From Azospirillum canadense (GTDB taxonomy: Bacteria; Pseudomonadota; Alphaproteobacteria; Azospirillales; Azospirillaceae), in the NCBI RefSeq assembly GCF_025961225.1, contig NZ_JAOQNG010000007.1:1004501-1068500 (forward strand): a stretch of DNA of 64,000 bases, read 5' to 3'. The notes beneath the pieces are model-generated. The model had not been told where the DNA came from, did no database searches, and was given only the letters and a program-made list of their open reading frames with translations. Each line of letters begins with the position of its first letter. Position 1 is the first letter of the stretch. A program made the position numbers and the translations under genes. Of the stretch, positions 16,301-25,540 are shown piece after piece.

Positions 16301-16885
16301 TTACTTCGGATCTTCCGCGTATTGCGGCGACGTCCGCCAGGAGAACAGCGACATCGCCCGGTAGCTCTGTTCGCCGGACAGCCCGTAGGCCGGCTCGGCC
16401 GCGGCGACCATCTCTCCGGACTTGCGGTCGTAGGCGAAGGCGGAGAACTTCGCGACGGCTTGGTTCTCGGTCGAACTGTAGACGGAGGCTTCCGGCAGCG
16501 TGATCGTGCCGGGAAGGGTGATGGGGGGAATGCCGAGCACCGTCTTGCTCTGGTCCACCGACAGCGCGCCAAGCCGGATTTCGATGATCGTGTCGGCGTC
16601 GCCCTTGTCGTCGGTCAGGCGGATGCCCTGGCGGAGAAGCGACTCCTTGATGGCGCTGGCCGCGTATTTCGCGTCCGTGCCCTCGAAGTTGCTGGTGTCG
16701 ACGAACGCCTTCCGACCGTTGGAAAGGTCGAGCTTCAGGCGGTTGGCGGCGCTGTCGGCCGCGCTCGCGATGAGAAGTTGTTCCGTAGCAGTGCGGGATG
16801 GAAGGCTCTCCTTCACATCGGTGCACGCAGTCGCCAGCGCCGCAAGGGCAATGAGGGCTGCAATGCTGTGTGTGTTCCGGGGCAT
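16301..16885 (-). CDS. Lipoprotein of unknown function (DUF6655-like)
   Basis: A 194-residue protein with a lipoprotein signal peptide (lipobox LATAC) and the conserved opening SRTATEQLLIASAADSAANR, then FVDTSNFEGTDAKYAASAI. This pattern resembles what I recall as the DUF6655 family, often found beside stress-related envelope genes. It is probably anchored in the outer membrane on the periplasmic side. The start at 16885 was chosen to give a clean signal peptide. It is divergent from the alcohol dehydrogenase gene. The molecular role is unknown. Confidence 0.7.
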   Translation of the reverse strand: MPRNTHSIAALIALAALATACTDVKESLPSRTATEQLLIASAADSAANRLKLDLSNGRKAFVDTSNFEGTDAKYAASAIKESLLRQGIRLTDDKGDADTIIEIRLGALSVDQSKTVLGIPPITLPGTITLPEASVYSSTENQAVAKFSAFAYDRKSGEMVAAAEPAYGLSGEQSYRAMSLFSWRTSPQYAEDPK

Positions 16886-17105
16886 GACATCCTCGTAAAG
16901 CTCGTGACCTGTCCTCCACCTGCTGCGCGCAGATGCCGCCGCGGGGCCGGCCCGCAGCGGTTTGCTTTCGACAAAAGGCCCAGAAACTTGCAATCCAGCA
17001 AGGGGCAGATTTGAGACACCGTGTCCCGGGGCGGAATCATGCGGTTGGAGTTGGAGGTCCGCCGTCCATATCTTGCTGGGCGAAGAGCCGAGCGGAGGGG
17101 CAGCG

Positions 17106-18146
17106 ATGCGTGTCATGGAAATCCGTGGCGACTGGTCGGTGGACCACATCGTCGAAGCGCAGCGGCCGGAGCCCGCGCCGGGGCCGACGCAGGTCCTGCT
17201 CCGCATGAAGGCGGCGACGCTGAACTACCGCGACCATGTCCTCGTCCGGCGCGGCTACGGCAGCCGCAGCGGGGAATTGCCGCTTGTCCCGGTGTCCGAC
17301 GGCGTCGGGGAGGTGGTGGCGGTCGGTGCGGCTGTGACACGCTTCAAGGTCGGCGACCGGGTCTGCCCGACCTTCTTCCAGGACTGGGTCAGCGGGCCGT
17401 TCCGGGACGGCTGGTGGCGTTCCCAGCTCGGCGGCCCGCGCGACGGCGTGATGCAGGAATTCATGGCCGTGGAGCAGCACGCCGCGGTGCGCGTGCCCGG
17501 CTTCCTGACCGACCTGGAAGCGGCGGCGCTGCCCTGCGCCGGGGTGACGGCCTGGAGCGCCGTAGTCGCGCAGAACCCGGTCAAGGCCGGCGACGTGGTG
17601 GTGGTGCAGGGAACCGGCGGCGTTTCGCTGTTCGCCCTGCAGTTCGCCAAGATGCAGGGGGCGCGGGTGATCGCCCTGTCCTCCAGCGACGCCAAGCTGG
17701 AACGGGCGCGCGCGCTCGGCGCCGACGAGTTGGTCAATTACCGCGCGGACCCCGAATGGGGGCGGACGGTCCGCAGGCTGACCGACGGCGTCGGTGCCGA
17801 CCATGTGGTCGAGGTCGGCGGCGCCGGCACGCTGGCGCAGTCCGTGCGCGCCGTGCGCGGCGGCGGCACCATCAGCCTGATCGGCGTCCTTGGCGGTGCG
17901 GCGGCGGAGTTCGGCCTGGGGCATGTCGTGACGCAGAACATCCGCCTCCAGGGAGTGACCGTGGGCAGCCGCGATCTGTTCGAAGACATGCTGCGGGCGA
18001 TCGACCTGCATGGGATGCGCCCGGTCGTGGACGAAAAGCTCTACGCCTTCCAGGACGTGGCGGACGCCATCCGCCGCCTGCCGGAGGGCGGGCACGTCGG
18101 CAAGGTTGGAGTGGTGTTTGACACGCCCGATCCCGCATCCCGATGA
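17106..18146 (+). CDS. Zinc-type alcohol dehydrogenase / quinone oxidoreductase family protein
   Basis: A 346-residue medium-chain dehydrogenase/reductase. It shows the GroES-like N-terminal domain (LNYRDHVLVRRGY, DGVGEVVAVG, FKVGDRV) and the Rossmann domain with GTGGVSLFALQFAK (about 170-183). The cysteine-rich structural-zinc lobe of classical alcohol dehydrogenases is not apparent, so a zinc-independent NADP-dependent quinone or enoyl reductase is more likely. The ATG at 17106 has GGAGG about 8 bp upstream. It is a single gene between the lipoprotein and the large regulator. Substrate unknown. Confidence 0.8.
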   Translation: MRVMEIRGDWSVDHIVEAQRPEPAPGPTQVLLRMKAATLNYRDHVLVRRGYGSRSGELPLVPVSDGVGEVVAVGAAVTRFKVGDRVCPTFFQDWVSGPFRDGWWRSQLGGPRDGVMQEFMAVEQHAAVRVPGFLTDLEAAALPCAGVTAWSAVVAQNPVKAGDVVVVQGTGGVSLFALQFAKMQGARVIALSSSDAKLERARALGADELVNYRADPEWGRTVRRLTDGVGADHVVEVGGAGTLAQSVRAVRGGGTISLIGVLGGAAAEFGLGHVVTQNIRLQGVTVGSRDLFEDMLRAIDLHGMRPVVDEKLYAFQDVADAIRRLPEGGHVGKVGVVFDTPDPASR

Positions 18147-18451
18147 CGGCCCGTCGTGATCCATGAGCGTCGCCGTTCCCACCGGCCTGCACGGCGTCGG
18201 TGCCGGCTCCGCTCCGGGCCTTTTTCGATGTTATCGAGTAGAGGCCTTTTGAACAAAATTGACCACGTGACCGCTGCATGTGGACAAATTTAAACAAGCA
18301 TCAGGAACACAGCATTCAACAAAGTGCGCCATGAACACGTAAAAAGTGTAGATATAAGACTTCCTTTCCGTTGACAGAATTTTTGCATCCTTCAACATTC
18401 ATTGGAATCTGGCGATTCGATAAGCCCTAAGGACCAGGGATAGGCACGAAG
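18147..18451. other. AT-rich promoter-type region upstream of the large regulator
   Basis: About 300 bp without a gene. From 18236 on the base composition falls well below that of the surrounding DNA, with several T/A-rich hexamers. It probably holds the regulator's promoter; no clear operator palindrome was found. Confidence 0.4.
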
Positions 18452-21322
18452 GTGCTGAATGAGGGAATGCGGACATTCTTTTTTGGACCATTTTCCCTTA
18501 TTCCGGAAAAGCAGCTTCTCGTAAAAGGGGAAGAACAGGTCCGAATCGGAAGCCGTGCGTTGGAAATCCTCGTGGCGCTGGTGGAGCGCCCTGGTGAGCT
18601 GGTGGAAAAGGGCGCGTTGCTGTCGCGCGTCTGGCCAAACACGTTCGTCGAAGAAGGAAATCTGAAGGTCAACATCGCTGCGCTTCGACGGGCGCTCGGC
18701 GGAGCGTCCGGTTGCGACCAATACATTGCGACAATCAACGGCAGGGGCTATCGGTTCGTCGCCCCGGTGCGCGCTTTCGAGCATATCACCGCTCCGCACG
18801 AGGCCGCGCCGGCGCTTGCGCGCACTCACAACCTGCCGATCGCACCAACGCGCATCGTCGGGAGAGGAGATGCCATCAACACGCTCCTGCGGAGGCTCGA
18901 CGCGTCGAGGCTCGTAACGATTGCCGGAGCCGGCGGCATCGGAAAAACGACCGTCGCCATCGCGGTTGCGGAGCGCACCACCGCCGCCTTCAGGAATGGC
19001 GTCTGGTTCGTCGATCTTGCCCCGTTGACCGATCCGACGTTGGTGCCGGAGGCAATCGCCGCCGCGATCGGCCTCACCGTGCATTCGGCCAACACGAATT
19101 CCGCGCTGAGCGCTTTTCTGCGGGATCGACAGCTGCTGCTCGTCCTCGACAATTGCGAGCACATCATCGACGCCGTGGCCGTCTGCGTCGAACGGCTCCT
19201 GGCCGGTGCGGTCGGGGTGCATGTCCTTGCGACGAGCCGGGAACCGCTCCGGGCACGCGGCGAGTCCGTGTACCGCCTGTTGCCCCTCGAAACACCGGAA
19301 AGTTCGCATGGCCTTGGAATGGCGGACGCCATGGCCTTTCCTGCGATCGAGCTTTTCGTGGAACGCGCGTCCGCCAGCTGCGGCAGCTTTGTCCTGGATG
19401 ACGCGAACGCGCCGGTCATTGCGGAGATCTGCCAGAAACTCGACGGAGTGGCGCTTGCCCTGGAACTTGCCGCAACGCTCGTCGACAGCTTTGGAATAAC
19501 CGAGATCTACGATTTGCTGGACGATCGGTTTCGCCTGCTGAAAGGTTGGCGGACGGCTCCGGAGCGGCATCAGACCCTGACCGCGATGCTGGACTGGAGC
19601 TATGATCTCCTGTCCGAGGACGAGCGCACCATCCTGCGGCGTCTCTCCGTCTTCGCAGGAATATTCAGCCTGCAATCGGCCTGCGCCGTGGTCGCCGACG
19701 AAAAGGAAGACCGGCGCAACATCGTCGAGGGGCTGGCAAATCTCGTCGGCAAATCGCTTGTGACGGTTGAGGCAAGAGGCGGGACAACACGCTACCGACT
19801 GCTTGAAACGACCCGCTATTATGCGCTGCACAGACTTGCGGAAAATGACGAACTCGACAAGTTTCGCCAACGCCATGCCGAGCACGTGCGTGATTTAGCG
19901 GAACAGGCCGAGGCGGATTGGAAGATCCTGCCGACGTCCGAATGGCACATCGTCTACGCCCACATGGTCAACGACATCCGCAGCGCGCTGGGCTGGGCGT
20001 TCACCGAGGGCCGCAACATTGCGCTTGGTGTTTCACTGACCGCTTCCGCAATTTCGTTCTGGGAACATTTGTCGCTTATTGAGGAATGCCGTGCCTGCGT
20101 TGAGCGCGCGCTCGAAGCCATTGCGGACAACTCGTTGGATGTTCGCGACGAGATGAAGCTCTGCATGGCCCTTGGCACGACCCTGCTCCACACACGCGGC
20201 CCACTTCCCAAAGTAAAGCTGGTCTGGACGAAGACTCTGCAGATTGCCGAACAGCTCGGCGACACGGAGTATCAGATACGGTGCCTCTGGGGGCTTTGCG
20301 ACTATCACACCTGGACGGGGAACCATCGCGCCGCGCTCGCCATCGCGCATCGAATCCGCGCGGTCGCAAGCGGATGCGGAGACTCTTCGGCGATCATCAA
20401 TGTCGACCGGCAGATCGGAACCGCCCTGCGTTATCTTGGACGAGCATCCGAAGCGCGGTTTCACCTGGAACGCATGATCGACCGATACGTTGCCCCGGTC
20501 GTGCGTTCGGACATCGCGCGGTTCCAACTCGATCCGCGGCTGGCCGCGCGCGGGACCCTGGCCAATGTCCTTTTGCTTCAGGGATACCTTGACCAAGCCG
20601 TGCAGGTAGCGCAGTGCCAGCTTGATGGTGCGAAGGCGGCCGGCCACGCCCTCGCGCTCTGCAACACCCTCGTGCATGCCGCATGCCCCGTTGCTTTGTT
20701 TATTGGCGATCTGGTGACCGCGGAACGCCATCTGGCGATGATCCAGGACCATGTGGCACAGCATGCCATGGCCGTTTGGGACTCCATGGGACGGTGCCTG
20801 CGCGGGGAATGGCTTCTGAAACATGGCGATGCGTCCGGCTTGACGTTCCTGCGCGACGCGCTGGACGAACTCTCCGAGGTGGGCTTTCGCATGCGCTATC
20901 CCGCACATCTCGGAACGCTCGCGGAAGGGCTCGCCGCCCACGGTGACGTCGACGCCGCGCATGGTGCCATCGACGAGGCCATCGCGCTTGCGGCAAGAAA
21001 CGGGGAGATCTGGTGCATGCCGGATTTGCTGCGCATCAAAGGCGACGTGCTGTGCTCCGCGCCCTCGACAAAGACGACCCAAGGCGCCGAGGATCACTAT
21101 CGGCAGGCGCTTGAGGAAGCAAGGCGCCAAGGCGCTTTGTTGTGGGAACTGCGTGCGGCGGTCGGCCTCGCGGAACTCCGGCATCACTCGTCCGGAGCCG
21201 GGTCGGCGAAAGACCTCCTGTTGTCGACATACAACCGCTTCGAGGAAGGGTTCGGAACGTGCGACCTTCTGCGCGCCCGATCGATCCTCGATAAAATGAA
21301 GGGATGCAGCGAGGTCCAGTGA
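18452..21322 (+). CDS. Winged-helix plus STAND-type ATPase transcriptional regulator
   Basis: A 956-residue protein. Residues about 5-105 are an OmpR/CadC-type winged helix (LEILVALVERPGELVEKGALLSRVW read in two parts, then YRFVAPV). Residues about 130-430 form a nucleotide-binding module with Walker A GAGGIGKTT and Walker B LLLVLDNCEH, followed by ATSREPLR as in NB-ARC/STAND regulators. The C-terminal half is helical and TPR-like. Such proteins bind DNA after ligand and ATP drive oligomerisation. The frame opens at GTG 18452; the ATG at 18467 is a close alternative. The gene is convergent with cytochrome P460. Target genes are unknown. Confidence 0.85.
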   Translation: MLNEGMRTFFFGPFSLIPEKQLLVKGEEQVRIGSRALEILVALVERPGELVEKGALLSRVWPNTFVEEGNLKVNIAALRRALGGASGCDQYIATINGRGYRFVAPVRAFEHITAPHEAAPALARTHNLPIAPTRIVGRGDAINTLLRRLDASRLVTIAGAGGIGKTTVAIAVAERTTAAFRNGVWFVDLAPLTDPTLVPEAIAAAIGLTVHSANTNSALSAFLRDRQLLLVLDNCEHIIDAVAVCVERLLAGAVGVHVLATSREPLRARGESVYRLLPLETPESSHGLGMADAMAFPAIELFVERASASCGSFVLDDANAPVIAEICQKLDGVALALELAATLVDSFGITEIYDLLDDRFRLLKGWRTAPERHQTLTAMLDWSYDLLSEDERTILRRLSVFAGIFSLQSACAVVADEKEDRRNIVEGLANLVGKSLVTVEARGGTTRYRLLETTRYYALHRLAENDELDKFRQRHAEHVRDLAEQAEADWKILPTSEWHIVYAHMVNDIRSALGWAFTEGRNIALGVSLTASAISFWEHLSLIEECRACVERALEAIADNSLDVRDEMKLCMALGTTLLHTRGPLPKVKLVWTKTLQIAEQLGDTEYQIRCLWGLCDYHTWTGNHRAALAIAHRIRAVASGCGDSSAIINVDRQIGTALRYLGRASEARFHLERMIDRYVAPVVRSDIARFQLDPRLAARGTLANVLLLQGYLDQAVQVAQCQLDGAKAAGHALALCNTLVHAACPVALFIGDLVTAERHLAMIQDHVAQHAMAVWDSMGRCLRGEWLLKHGDASGLTFLRDALDELSEVGFRMRYPAHLGTLAEGLAAHGDVDAAHGAIDEAIALAARNGEIWCMPDLLRIKGDVLCSAPSTKTTQGAEDHYRQALEEARRQGALLWELRAAVGLAELRHHSSGAGSAKDLLLSTYNRFEEGFGTCDLLRARSILDKMKGCSEVQ

Positions 21323-21397
21323 TAGGCCCGTCGCCGCGCCGCGGAGTCCGCTGCCGGCCTCGATGCGTAACAAGCCAGGCGTGAGGACCGACCGACG

Positions 21398-21922
21398 TCA
21401 AGGCGCGTAACGGTTGAAGACGTAGTCACGGTCTTCGACGACGGCGTGGCAGCCAAAACAGGTGTTGATCACCGCCTCGTCGGCCGCCTTGCCGTCGTTG
21501 AACTGCGCGAACCCCCAGCCGCCGGTCGAGGCGTATTTCACCGAGTCCTTGACCATGAACTGGACTCCGTTCTTGGGTGTCCCGGCCACATAGGACTGGT
21601 GATGCCCGAAGGCTTTCTCGCTTTCCGCCAACGGGGCGTAATCCCAGGCGAGCCGGGCGATGATCGTGCCGTCCGGGAATGGGCGCGTCCCGTTCCGGGC
21701 GGCCGTGACCGCCACGTCGTTGCCCAGAATGGCGCGCAAGTCGTTGAGCATGCCCTCTTCGTGGGCCACGGAGATCAACCGCCAGTCGCGGTATCCGGGC
21801 GGCAGTTTTATGCCGAAGACCGGGGCGGCCTCTCCCTCGGCCTGTGCGGATGCCGCGGCCGTGTAGGCGACGCCAGCGGCCAGCGCTGCTACGGCGGTCA
21901 GTGCAAAGACCATCTGTCTCAT
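21398..21922 (-). CDS. Cytochrome P460-family c-type haem protein
   Basis: A 174-residue exported protein: signal peptide to about residue 27, then a P460-type domain (LPPGYRDWRLISVAHEEG, NDLRAILGND, FPDGTIIARL) and one haem c motif CFGCH near the C-terminus. P460 proteins bind haem c in the periplasm; some oxidise hydroxylamine through an extra lysine-haem cross-link, which cannot be judged here. The start at 21922 has AAGGA about 9 bp upstream. It is convergent with the large regulator and is followed upstream by an epoxide-hydrolase remnant. Physiological role uncertain. Confidence 0.8.
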   Translation of the reverse strand: MRQMVFALTAVAALAAGVAYTAAASAQAEGEAAPVFGIKLPPGYRDWRLISVAHEEGMLNDLRAILGNDVAVTAARNGTRPFPDGTIIARLAWDYAPLAESEKAFGHHQSYVAGTPKNGVQFMVKDSVKYASTGGWGFAQFNDGKAADEAVINTCFGCHAVVEDRDYVFNRYAP

Positions 21923-21954
21923 GCGGTGTGTCCTTCCATGGGTGCCGGCCGCGA

Positions 21955-22265
21955 TCAGCGCAGCGGCCTGAACGCGGCGCGGAGTTTGGCGCTGAACAGG
22001 TCCGGTTCTTCCCAGGCCGCGAAATGACCGCCCCTGTCGACCTCTTGGAAGTGGATCAGATTGCGGTAGGCGCGTCGCGTCCAACTCTCCGGAGCTTGGT
22101 AGATCTCCCCCGGAAACACCGTGACGGCAACCGGAAGCGCGATCTCCGCCGTTTTCTGCGCGGCCGCGACGATGATGCCGCGCCCGCCGTTCTCCCAGTA
22201 CAGCCGCGCCGCCGACGCCGCGCTGTTCGTCAGCCAGTGCAGCGTGATGACAACCTCATCGAGTC
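21955..22265 (-). pseudogene. C-terminal remnant of an epoxide-hydrolase-like alpha/beta hydrolase
   Basis: Only about the last 100 residues remain. They match the C-terminal end of EphA-type epoxide hydrolases, including LHWLTNSAASAARLYWEN, VAVTVFPGEIY and the catalytic-histidine region VDRGGHFAAWEEP. The family is normally about 300-400 residues, so the nucleophile and most of the core are missing. The frame opens at about 22287, but sequence before about 22265 does not resemble the family. It is a decayed gene or a recombination scar beside the GntR operon. Confidence 0.75.
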
Positions 22266-22337
22266 CACCGGACGGGACTGACGGCAATACCGGAGGGCAA
22301 CAGGCGACTCAGCCTTGATCTCCGGCACACCTCGAGA

Positions 22338-22351
22338 TATGATGCATCATA
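22338..22351. promoter_or_regulatory. GntR operator candidate, palindrome TATGATGCATCATA
   Basis: A perfect 14-bp palindrome 35 bp before the GntR start. Its core TGATGCATCA is repeated exactly at 23112-23121, at the start of the next gene, so the pair is probably bound by the adjacent GntR protein. Confidence 0.65.
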
Positions 22352-22385
22352 CAGCAAGAAGCCCAGTGCCGAAAGGAAGGGGACG

Positions 22386-23069
22386 ATGACCGGGTTCGAT
22401 CTGACCCTTCTTGAACACGACAACCTCGGCAGCACGATTTACCAGAAGCTGTGCGAGGCCCTGATGAAGGGCGCCTTCAAGCCCGGCGATCGCCTGCGCA
22501 TCCGCGACCTGGCCGAACGTCTGGGGACGAGCGTCACGCCGGTCCGTGACGCGATCCTGCGTTTGGTGCAGGATCAGGCCCTGGTGCTGCGCTCGCCGCG
22601 CGACATCCGCGTACCCATGCTGACCAGGGCGGTCTACCTGGAAATCCGCGACATCCGCGTCAACCTGGAAGGGCTGGCGGCGGAGCGCGCCGCCCAGCAG
22701 GCCACGTCCGCCCAAGTCCGGGCCCTGGATGCGCTTCTGGCGCGCAACGAAGAGGCGATACGGGCGCACGACACGCCGCTGGCCACCGAACTCAACCAGA
22801 TGTTCCATTTCGAACTTGCCGACATCGCGGACATGCCCGTGCTTCGCGACATCCTGCGGCGGCTGTGGCTCCAGATGGGACCGCTGATCGCCGACGTCTA
22901 CGGCGGGGCCGGGCGCACCATGATCGACCACCATTATCCCCTGATGGACGCCATTCGCCGCCACGACGGCCCGGCCGCCGCCCGCGCCATCCAGGCCGAC
23001 ATCCTGCTGGCCAGCGGCCCGATCCTGGAACGCATTGACGCCACTGACGCCCAATCCCTCGCCTCCTGA
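22386..23069 (+). CDS. GntR-family regulator, FCD-type
   Basis: A 227-residue regulator with a GntR winged helix (about 10-75; IYQKLCEALMKGAFKPGDRL, RDLAERLGTSVTPVRDAI) and an FCD ligand-binding domain (about 85-220) with helix pairs and histidines such as MFHFELADIAD and HHYPLMDAI that could bind a metal. The kinase gene starts 41 bp downstream on the same strand. Two copies of TGATGCATCA, one before this gene and one on the kinase start, suggest autoregulation and control of the operon. The effector may be the amino alcohol substrate or its product; this is inference. Confidence 0.85.
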   Translation: MTGFDLTLLEHDNLGSTIYQKLCEALMKGAFKPGDRLRIRDLAERLGTSVTPVRDAILRLVQDQALVLRSPRDIRVPMLTRAVYLEIRDIRVNLEGLAAERAAQQATSAQVRALDALLARNEEAIRAHDTPLATELNQMFHFELADIADMPVLRDILRRLWLQMGPLIADVYGGAGRTMIDHHYPLMDAIRRHDGPAAARAIQADILLASGPILERIDATDAQSLAS

Positions 23070-23110
23070 TCCTTCCACGACCGCCAATTCACGCCAACCC
23101 GCCCCCTACG

Positions 23111-24193
23111 ATGATGCATCAAACATTGAACACCTCCAGCGATGCGACCGCGGCCACGGCACCGGCCGATGTCCTGACCACTCCGGCGCCCCCGATCTCT
23201 ATCGACGAAGCCGCGGAAACGGCACTGCGGCATTTCGGCGTGACCGGGACCGTGCGTGGGCTGACCAGCGAGCGCGACCGCAACTTCCACATCGCGGCCC
23301 CCGATGGGCAGGGCTATGTGCTGAAGTTCACCAATCCGGCGGAGCCGCAGCTCGTCACCAGCTTCCAGACCGGGGCCATGCTGCACGTCGCCGCGCGCGA
23401 CGCCACCCTGCCGGTGCCGCGCGTCGTGCCGACGCTGGAGGGGGAGGCGCAGACCACGGTCCAGGTCGAGGGCTGCGGCATGGTCCTGCGGCTGCTGACC
23501 TACCTGGAGGGGACGCCGCTCCACGCGGCGCCGGCATCGCCCGGCCAGATGCGGGCGCTTGGAACGACGCTCGCCCGGCTCGACCTCGCGCTGGCCGATT
23601 TCGACCATCCCGGCTCGCAGCGGGACCTGCTGTGGGACATCACGCGCGTCCCCAACATCGCCGAGCGGTTGCATTATGTGGAGGACGCGTCCCGCCGGCG
23701 GATGGTCGAGCACTTCGTCGCCCGCTTCACCGACGAGGTGGCGCCCCGGCTGCCCACGCTGCGGCATCAGGTCATCCACAACGACCTCAACCCGCACAAC
23801 GCGGTGGTCGATCCGGTCGGGCATGAAGCGGTCACGGGCATCATCGACTTCGGCGACGCGCTGAAGGCGCCGCTGGCCAACGACCTCGCGACGGCGCTCG
23901 CCTACCACGTGACCAGCGGCGAGACGCCCTTCGGCTCCATCGTGGCGATGACCCGCGCCTACAACGCCGTGCTGCCGCTGACGCTGGAGGAGGTGGAGCT
24001 GCTGCCCGACCTCGTGGCCGGCCGGCTGGCCCTGACCATCGGGATCACCGCGTGGCGCGCCGCCGAGTATCCCGAGAACAGCGCCTACATTCTGCGCAAC
24101 GCCGAACGCGCCTTCGCCGGCCTCGACCGGCTGACGGGCGCCGAAGCCGCCACCGCAACCCGACTGATCCATCTCGCCTGCCAGGAAGAGTGA
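23111..24193 (+). CDS. Aminoglycoside-phosphotransferase-fold kinase, hydroxylysine-kinase-like
   Basis: A 360-residue small-molecule kinase of the APH/choline-kinase fold. The catalytic loop HNDLNPHN (aspartate near 224) and the metal motif IIDFGD (near 243) are intact, and the nucleotide lobe has YVLKFTNP with its lysine. The arrangement resembles hydroxylysine kinase (HYKK) and homoserine-kinase-like proteins. The next gene is a class III aminotransferase of the phospho-lyase type, the same pair that degrades 5-hydroxy-L-lysine in animals. No ribosome site is visible before the ATG pair at 23111/23114, which lies on a putative operator. Hydroxylysine is the favoured substrate; another amino alcohol is possible. 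Confidence 0.75.
   Translation: MMHQTLNTSSDATAATAPADVLTTPAPPISIDEAAETALRHFGVTGTVRGLTSERDRNFHIAAPDGQGYVLKFTNPAEPQLVTSFQTGAMLHVAARDATLPVPRVVPTLEGEAQTTVQVEGCGMVLRLLTYLEGTPLHAAPASPGQMRALGTTLARLDLALADFDHPGSQRDLLWDITRVPNIAERLHYVEDASRRRMVEHFVARFTDEVAPRLPTLRHQVIHNDLNPHNAVVDPVGHEAVTGIIDFGDALKAPLANDLATALAYHVTSGETPFGSIVAMTRAYNAVLPLTLEEVELLPDLVAGRLALTIGITAWRAAEYPENSAYILRNAERAFAGLDRLTGAEAATATRLIHLACQEE
23112..23121. promoter_or_regulatory. Second GntR operator candidate, on the kinase start codon
   Basis: TGATGCATCA, identical to the core of 22338-22351, begins one base after the first ATG of the kinase gene. A repressor bound here would block transcription entering the operon or cover the start region. 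Confidence 0.55.
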
Positions 24194-24199
24194 CACGCC

Positions 24200-25528
24200 A
24201 TGACGATGGTCAACGCCTATGTGCCCGAGGCCGCCGCTTCCCTGCCGGAGCGCGAGCGCGCCCTGATCGCCCGCCGCGAACGGCTGCTCGGCCCGGCCTA
24301 CCGCCTGTTCTACGCCGACCCGGTCCATGTCGTGCGCGGGGAGGGGGCCTACCTCTATGATCCCGACGGCAACCGCTACCTGGACGCCTACAACAACGTC
24401 GCCTCCGTCGGGCACAGCCGGCCGGAGGTGGTGGAGGCGATGGCGAAGCAGGCGGCGGTGCTGAACACGCACACGCGCTACCTGACCGACAACATCCTCG
24501 ACTTCGCCGAGGCCTTCCTGGCGGAGTTCCCGCCGGAGCTGTCGCACCTGATGCTGACCTGCACCGGCAGCGAGGCGAACGATCTGGCCCTGCGCGTCGC
24601 TCGCGTCCGCACCGGCGGCACGGGCGTCGTCATCGCGCACAACGCCTATCACGGCGTCACCTCGGCGCTGGCGGAGATGTCGCCCTCGCTGGGCGCCGCG
24701 GTGAAGCTCGGCGACCATGTCCGCGTGGTGCCGGCCCCGGACGGCTACCGCCAGCCGGAGGCCGAGGTGGGCGCCGCCTTCGCTCGCGACGTGGAGGCGG
24801 CCATCGCCGACCTGCGCGCGAACGGGATCAAGCCGGCGGCCCTGCTGGTCGACACCATCTTCTCCAGCAGCGGCGTCTTCACCGATCCGGCCGGCTTCCT
24901 CGCCCCCGCGGTGGAGGTGATGCGCAAGGCCGGCGGCGTCTTCATCGCCGACGAGGTGCAGCCCGGCTTCGGGCGGCTCGGCACGCACATGTGGGGCTTC
25001 GCGCGCCATGGGCTGGTGCCCGACATCGTGACCATCGGCAAGCCCATGGGCAACGGCCACCCGGTCGCGGGTGCGGTGTTCCGGCCGGAGGTGATCGAGG
25101 CCTTCGGCAAGAGCCAGCGCTACTTCAACACCTTCGGCGGCAACCCGGTGTCCTGCGCCGTGGCCCACGCGGTCCTGAAGGTCATAAAGGCCGACCGCCT
25201 GCAAGAGAACGCCCTGACGGTCGGTACGCAGATGATCGAGGGCCTGCGGTCGTTGGCCGACAAGCACGCGCTGATCGGCGACGTGCGCGGCAGCGGCCTG
25301 TTCATCGGCGTCGAGATGGTGCGAGATCGCACCCTGAAGACTCCCGCATCGGAGGAGACCGCCCGCGTGGTCAACGGCATGCGCAAACGCCGGGTGCTGA
25401 TCAGCGCCACGGGCCAGGAAGGGCACATCCTGAAGATCCGCCCGCCGCTGGTGTTCTCGCCCGACGACGCCACGTTGTTCCTCGACACGCTGGACGAGGT
25501 GCTGACCGAAACGACCGGCGCCCACTGA
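24200..25528 (+). CDS. Class III aminotransferase-fold enzyme, phosphohydroxylysine / ethanolamine-phosphate phospho-lyase-like
   Basis: A 442-residue PLP enzyme of fold type I. The PLP-lysine is in TIGKPMGNGHPVA, the aspartate that holds the pyridine nitrogen is in DEVQPGFGR, and GSEAND precedes the phosphate-binding region. The motif YLDAYNNVASVGHSRP is characteristic of the AGXT2L/PHYKPL group, which are phospho-lyases rather than transaminases. The expected reaction is elimination of ammonia and phosphate from a phosphorylated amino alcohol to an aldehyde. It starts 6 bp after the kinase stop with AGGAAGAG upstream, so both are co-translated. Substrate inferred from the kinase neighbour. 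Confidence 0.8.
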   Translation: MTMVNAYVPEAAASLPERERALIARRERLLGPAYRLFYADPVHVVRGEGAYLYDPDGNRYLDAYNNVASVGHSRPEVVEAMAKQAAVLNTHTRYLTDNILDFAEAFLAEFPPELSHLMLTCTGSEANDLALRVARVRTGGTGVVIAHNAYHGVTSALAEMSPSLGAAVKLGDHVRVVPAPDGYRQPEAEVGAAFARDVEAAIADLRANGIKPAALLVDTIFSSSGVFTDPAGFLAPAVEVMRKAGGVFIADEVQPGFGRLGTHMWGFARHGLVPDIVTIGKPMGNGHPVAGAVFRPEVIEAFGKSQRYFNTFGGNPVSCAVAHAVLKVIKADRLQENALTVGTQMIEGLRSLADKHALIGDVRGSGLFIGVEMVRDRTLKTPASEETARVVNGMRKRRVLISATGQEGHILKIRPPLVFSPDDATLFLDTLDEVLTETTGAH

Positions 25529-25540
25529 GGAGCAAGCTCC

